The notes beneath the pieces were generated by a model. That model ran no database searches and was not told where the DNA came from. It worked only from the letters and a program-made list of their open reading frames with translations. From Buxus sempervirens (taxonomy: Eukaryota; Streptophyta; Magnoliopsida; Buxales; Buxaceae), in assembly GCA_947561395.2 (NCBI GenBank), contig OX387182.1:1622001-1686000 (forward strand): a stretch of DNA of 64,000 nt, read 5' to 3'. The translations under genes and the position numbers were made by a program. Positions 62,463 through 64,000 of this stretch are shown here, in pieces (position 1 is the first letter of the stretch; every line of letters starts with the position of its first letter).

Positions 62463-64000
62463 AGCAGATATATAATTGAACCAGAGATTTGCATGAGATA
62501 TGATAAAAATTTTGGACTAACAAACTTGTTTTAACTTCCAAGTTCCAATTCTAAAACATACAATGTGAATAGCATTGCTATTAAGGCAGTTTATAACATC
62601 AGTGGATTTTTCTTACTTTTGATGTTCAAATTGTTATTTTCTATGTTATGTGTTTTGTATAATTTTATTTTGTCTTTTATGCTAAAAATGATATCTGGGT
62701 AGCGTATTTTGAAAAAGAAGATTCCTTTAGTTACTTATTTGTGTACCGTGTACAGAACTTCTGCAAGTCATGCGGGGGAGATCGTGTTGTCAAAGGATCG
62801 AAATCTGTCAAGGTGGATATTGTTCCAGGTATGTTCAAAGGTCATCTTTGAGGAGATGGACCTATATGTTAGAAAGCCTATTGGCCCTATTCCTATAGGA
62901 TGAAGCCTGTACCTTGAAAAAGTGTTTGCTGCATTGCAACTCGAGTAGTGTTTTGATTCCACTGTGCACTGGTGGTCACATAGTCTATATACATTAAAGT
63001 TTGAACCTATATTTTCTATAATTGGATCTATTTTCTTTTCAGAAGTCATTTCAATTGATCTTTTTATATTCTCAAAATGAGCTTGTCCTACTATTATGAG
63101 CTTTTGATGCTTTATAGTATTTAAGTTATTAAATGTTTTTATGAGGCACTCATCTTTTATCCTTCCATCTAACTATATTTAAATGCATGTTTATATATTT
63201 GTGTATATTTGTTCGTGCATGTGAGATGAGTTTGTGAGGGAAATGAATATGTTTAATAATGCATGTCTGTGATAGCACTAAACATGTTGGCAGCTTTAGT
63301 AACTATGTTTATGTTACGTATACTCTTATTGTTTACCCAAAGTGATTCTATGTTAAATCTATTGGGAATTACCTAGTTCCAAACAGTAGTACCATTAGAT
63401 GATATATGTTTCATGGATTGATTTAGGAACAAGATAAAAAAAAATTAAGTGCACTACCTAATAAACCAGTAAAGCGAAACCATCTTCTTTGATCAATAAG
63501 AATAAAAGGTTGAGCAGAGCCATAATACATTTTTACTTAATATCTTCCCTTTTCCTATTATGAAATTCTCATCTGTGAAAATGTCCTAACTGGCACTCCT
63601 TTAAGGGTTGATACAGGACTGATGCTCTTAGTAAAGTTCATTTCACATCCAGGCACTGTGACTTAAAATAAAATCTTTTGGCAACTATCAGCAGAGTGAA
63701 TTATGCCAAACTCATTTCTCTGTCATCCTGTTTTTGTTTTTGCTCAGGTTTGGTAGGGATCTTTGTTACTGAATGGTTATGGTTTTTGTCTTCACGGACT
63801 TGTTGGACTGGTTGAAAATTTTTCGCCACAGTAGAGTTTCAGCTATATATCATCCTAATCTAGTTCATGGCATATGTTAGTTTTATTTGAGATATATATA
63901 TATTTTTAAAAATTCATCAATATCAACAAATTGTCTCTGTAATAATTAGTGCCAGCAACATGATTCCTGTTTCTCCATGAAGAACCGAATATTTAATCAG
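50384..64000 (+). CDS. GFA2: Mitochondrial DnaJ (GFA2-like), 3' end cut by window
   Basis: Known role: type-I Hsp40 co-chaperone of mitochondrial Hsp70; Arabidopsis GFA2 is needed for polar nuclei fusion and synergid death. Exons: 50384-50470, 50578-50671, 50750-50827, 50941-51032, 51250-51333, 51434-51472, 51552-51668, 60617-60667, 60771-60858, 60978-61042, 61138-61212 and 62756-62828; all phases agree and the frame is unbroken for about 314 residues. Visible: an Arg/Ser-rich N-terminus suited to mitochondrial import; a J domain at about 93-160 with HPD at 123-125; a Gly/Phe-rich linker at 158-197; then the zinc centre [24 protein letters not shown] and CKSCGGD from residue 240. The C-terminal substrate domains lie beyond the window. 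Intron 7 is 8948 nt and holds four retroelements, all antisense. The last intron in the window starts at 62829. Confidence 0.94.
51870..52330 (-). mobile_element. L1 LINE 3' end, truncated (A)
   Basis: The minus-strand frame at 52284-52015 starts [12 protein letters not shown], the conserved C-terminal block of plant L1 ORF2 proteins. A T-rich tract at about 51878-51893 is the complement of the poly-A tail. Reverse transcriptase is absent. Ends and target duplication were not fixed. Confidence 0.65.
52898..53847 (-). mobile_element. L1 LINE 3' end, truncated (B)
   Basis: The minus frame at 53722-53270 carries the zinc-binding zf-RVT domain found after plant L1 reverse transcriptases ([15 protein letters not shown], then C-x2-C and H-x4-H/C residues). 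Another frame continues with [11 protein letters not shown] run at 52898-52912 marks the tail. AGACAGTCACA flanks both sides (52885-52895 and 53848-53858), a target duplication. It is 5'-truncated and frameshifted. Confidence 0.85.
53862..54153. other. Intronic repeat of GGTGAAATTT words
   Basis: Repeated variants of TCGGTGAAATTT, CATGCCAGCAAAATTT and TTTCCC lie between the LINE and the Gypsy element. No ends or class were recognised. Confidence 0.35.
54159..54506 (-). repeat. 3' LTR of the Gypsy element
   Basis: It matches 58980-59326 along its whole length. Internal to it, on the minus strand, lies a G-rich polypurine-like tract (TGGGGGGCGAA) as expected just before a 3' LTR. Confidence 0.88.
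58980..59326 (-). repeat. 5' LTR of the Gypsy element
   Basis: It matches the other LTR and abuts the tRNA-Met primer-binding site on its internal side. Confidence 0.88.
59500..60000 (-). mobile_element. L1 LINE 3' end, truncated (C)
   Basis: The minus frame at 59874-59611 contains [19 protein letters not shown], the C-terminal block of plant L1 ORF2. A T run at about 59502-59511 marks the tail side. Upstream frames at 59756-60037 look like more of the same protein in another phase. Right end uncertain. Confidence 0.7.
62427..62460. repeat. (CT)n microsatellite in GFA2 intron 11
   Basis: About 17 uninterrupted CT units. Confidence 0.95.
62829..64000 (+). other. GFA2 intron continuing to the window edge
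   Basis: It begins with the donor GTATG at 62829. The next expected coding block of the DnaJ C-terminal domain was not found before 64000, so this is read as intron. No other feature is seen. Confidence 0.6.

Noticed and set aside
1..64000. CRISPR arrays, bacterial operons, tRNA or rRNA genes
   Set aside because: None seen. Tandem arrays here lack CRISPR spacing, the genes are spliced plant genes, and the only tRNA-like sequence is the SINE promoter.

Overview
The window is a TE-rich, AT-rich piece of a flowering-plant nuclear genome. It has spliced genes with plant-specific families (FDM/IDN2, TGA bZIP, MCTP), long introns and nested plant transposons. Protein similarity fits a eudicot or early-diverging angiosperm; the species cannot be fixed from the sequence. 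Intact or near-intact genes, left to right: (1) an FDM1-like factor of RNA-directed DNA methylation on the minus strand, running off the left edge, with its coding start at 4089 and a 5'-UTR intron; (2) a TGA9/TGA10-clade bZIP transcription factor on the plus strand, 11 coding exons, 18465-23213; (3) 60S ribosomal protein L6 on the plus strand, 4 exons, 29242-31286, with a one-base frameshift in exon 2; (4) a multiple-C2-domain and transmembrane protein (MCTP) on the minus strand, intronless but split by a frameshift, 41178-44424; (5) a mitochondrial DnaJ (GFA2-like) on the plus strand, starting at 50384 and running off the right edge, with a roughly 9-kb intron full of retroelements.

Between RPL6 and the MCTP gene lies a pseudogene cluster: an alpha-tubulin 5' fragment, a second RPL6 copy reduced to its exon 1-intron-exon 2 part and its 3' flank, and, between those two pieces, an intron-containing RAD21/SCC1 cohesin pseudogene with several frameshifts and stops. 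The two halves of the broken RPL6 copy are about 6.9 kb apart, so this block records a duplication followed by an insertion or rearrangement.

The intergenic DNA is mostly transposons whose ends can be read directly. These are hAT elements with 8-bp duplications (6086-6838; 12333-12553; 48026-48531), PIF/Harbinger-like elements with 3-bp duplications (28242-29148; 47825-48728) carrying nested hAT DNA, Helitrons (46731-47024; 49032-49269), palindromic MITEs, a Mutator-like long-TIR element enclosing a minisatellite, a SINE, a Copia LTR remnant, and a solo LTR with an AATGA duplication that sits inside an older element and contains four short hairpins with the same loop and covarying stems. Inside the big GFA2 intron are three truncated L1 LINE 3' ends and one complete but dead Ty3/Gypsy chromovirus-type element, all antisense to the host gene.

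The genes do not form one pathway; they are ordinary independent plant genes. I found no evidence of a new multi-gene system. The items most worth follow-up are the covarying hairpin array, the RPL6/RAD21 rearrangement, the two frameshifts in otherwise conserved genes, and the strand bias of the intronic retroelements.
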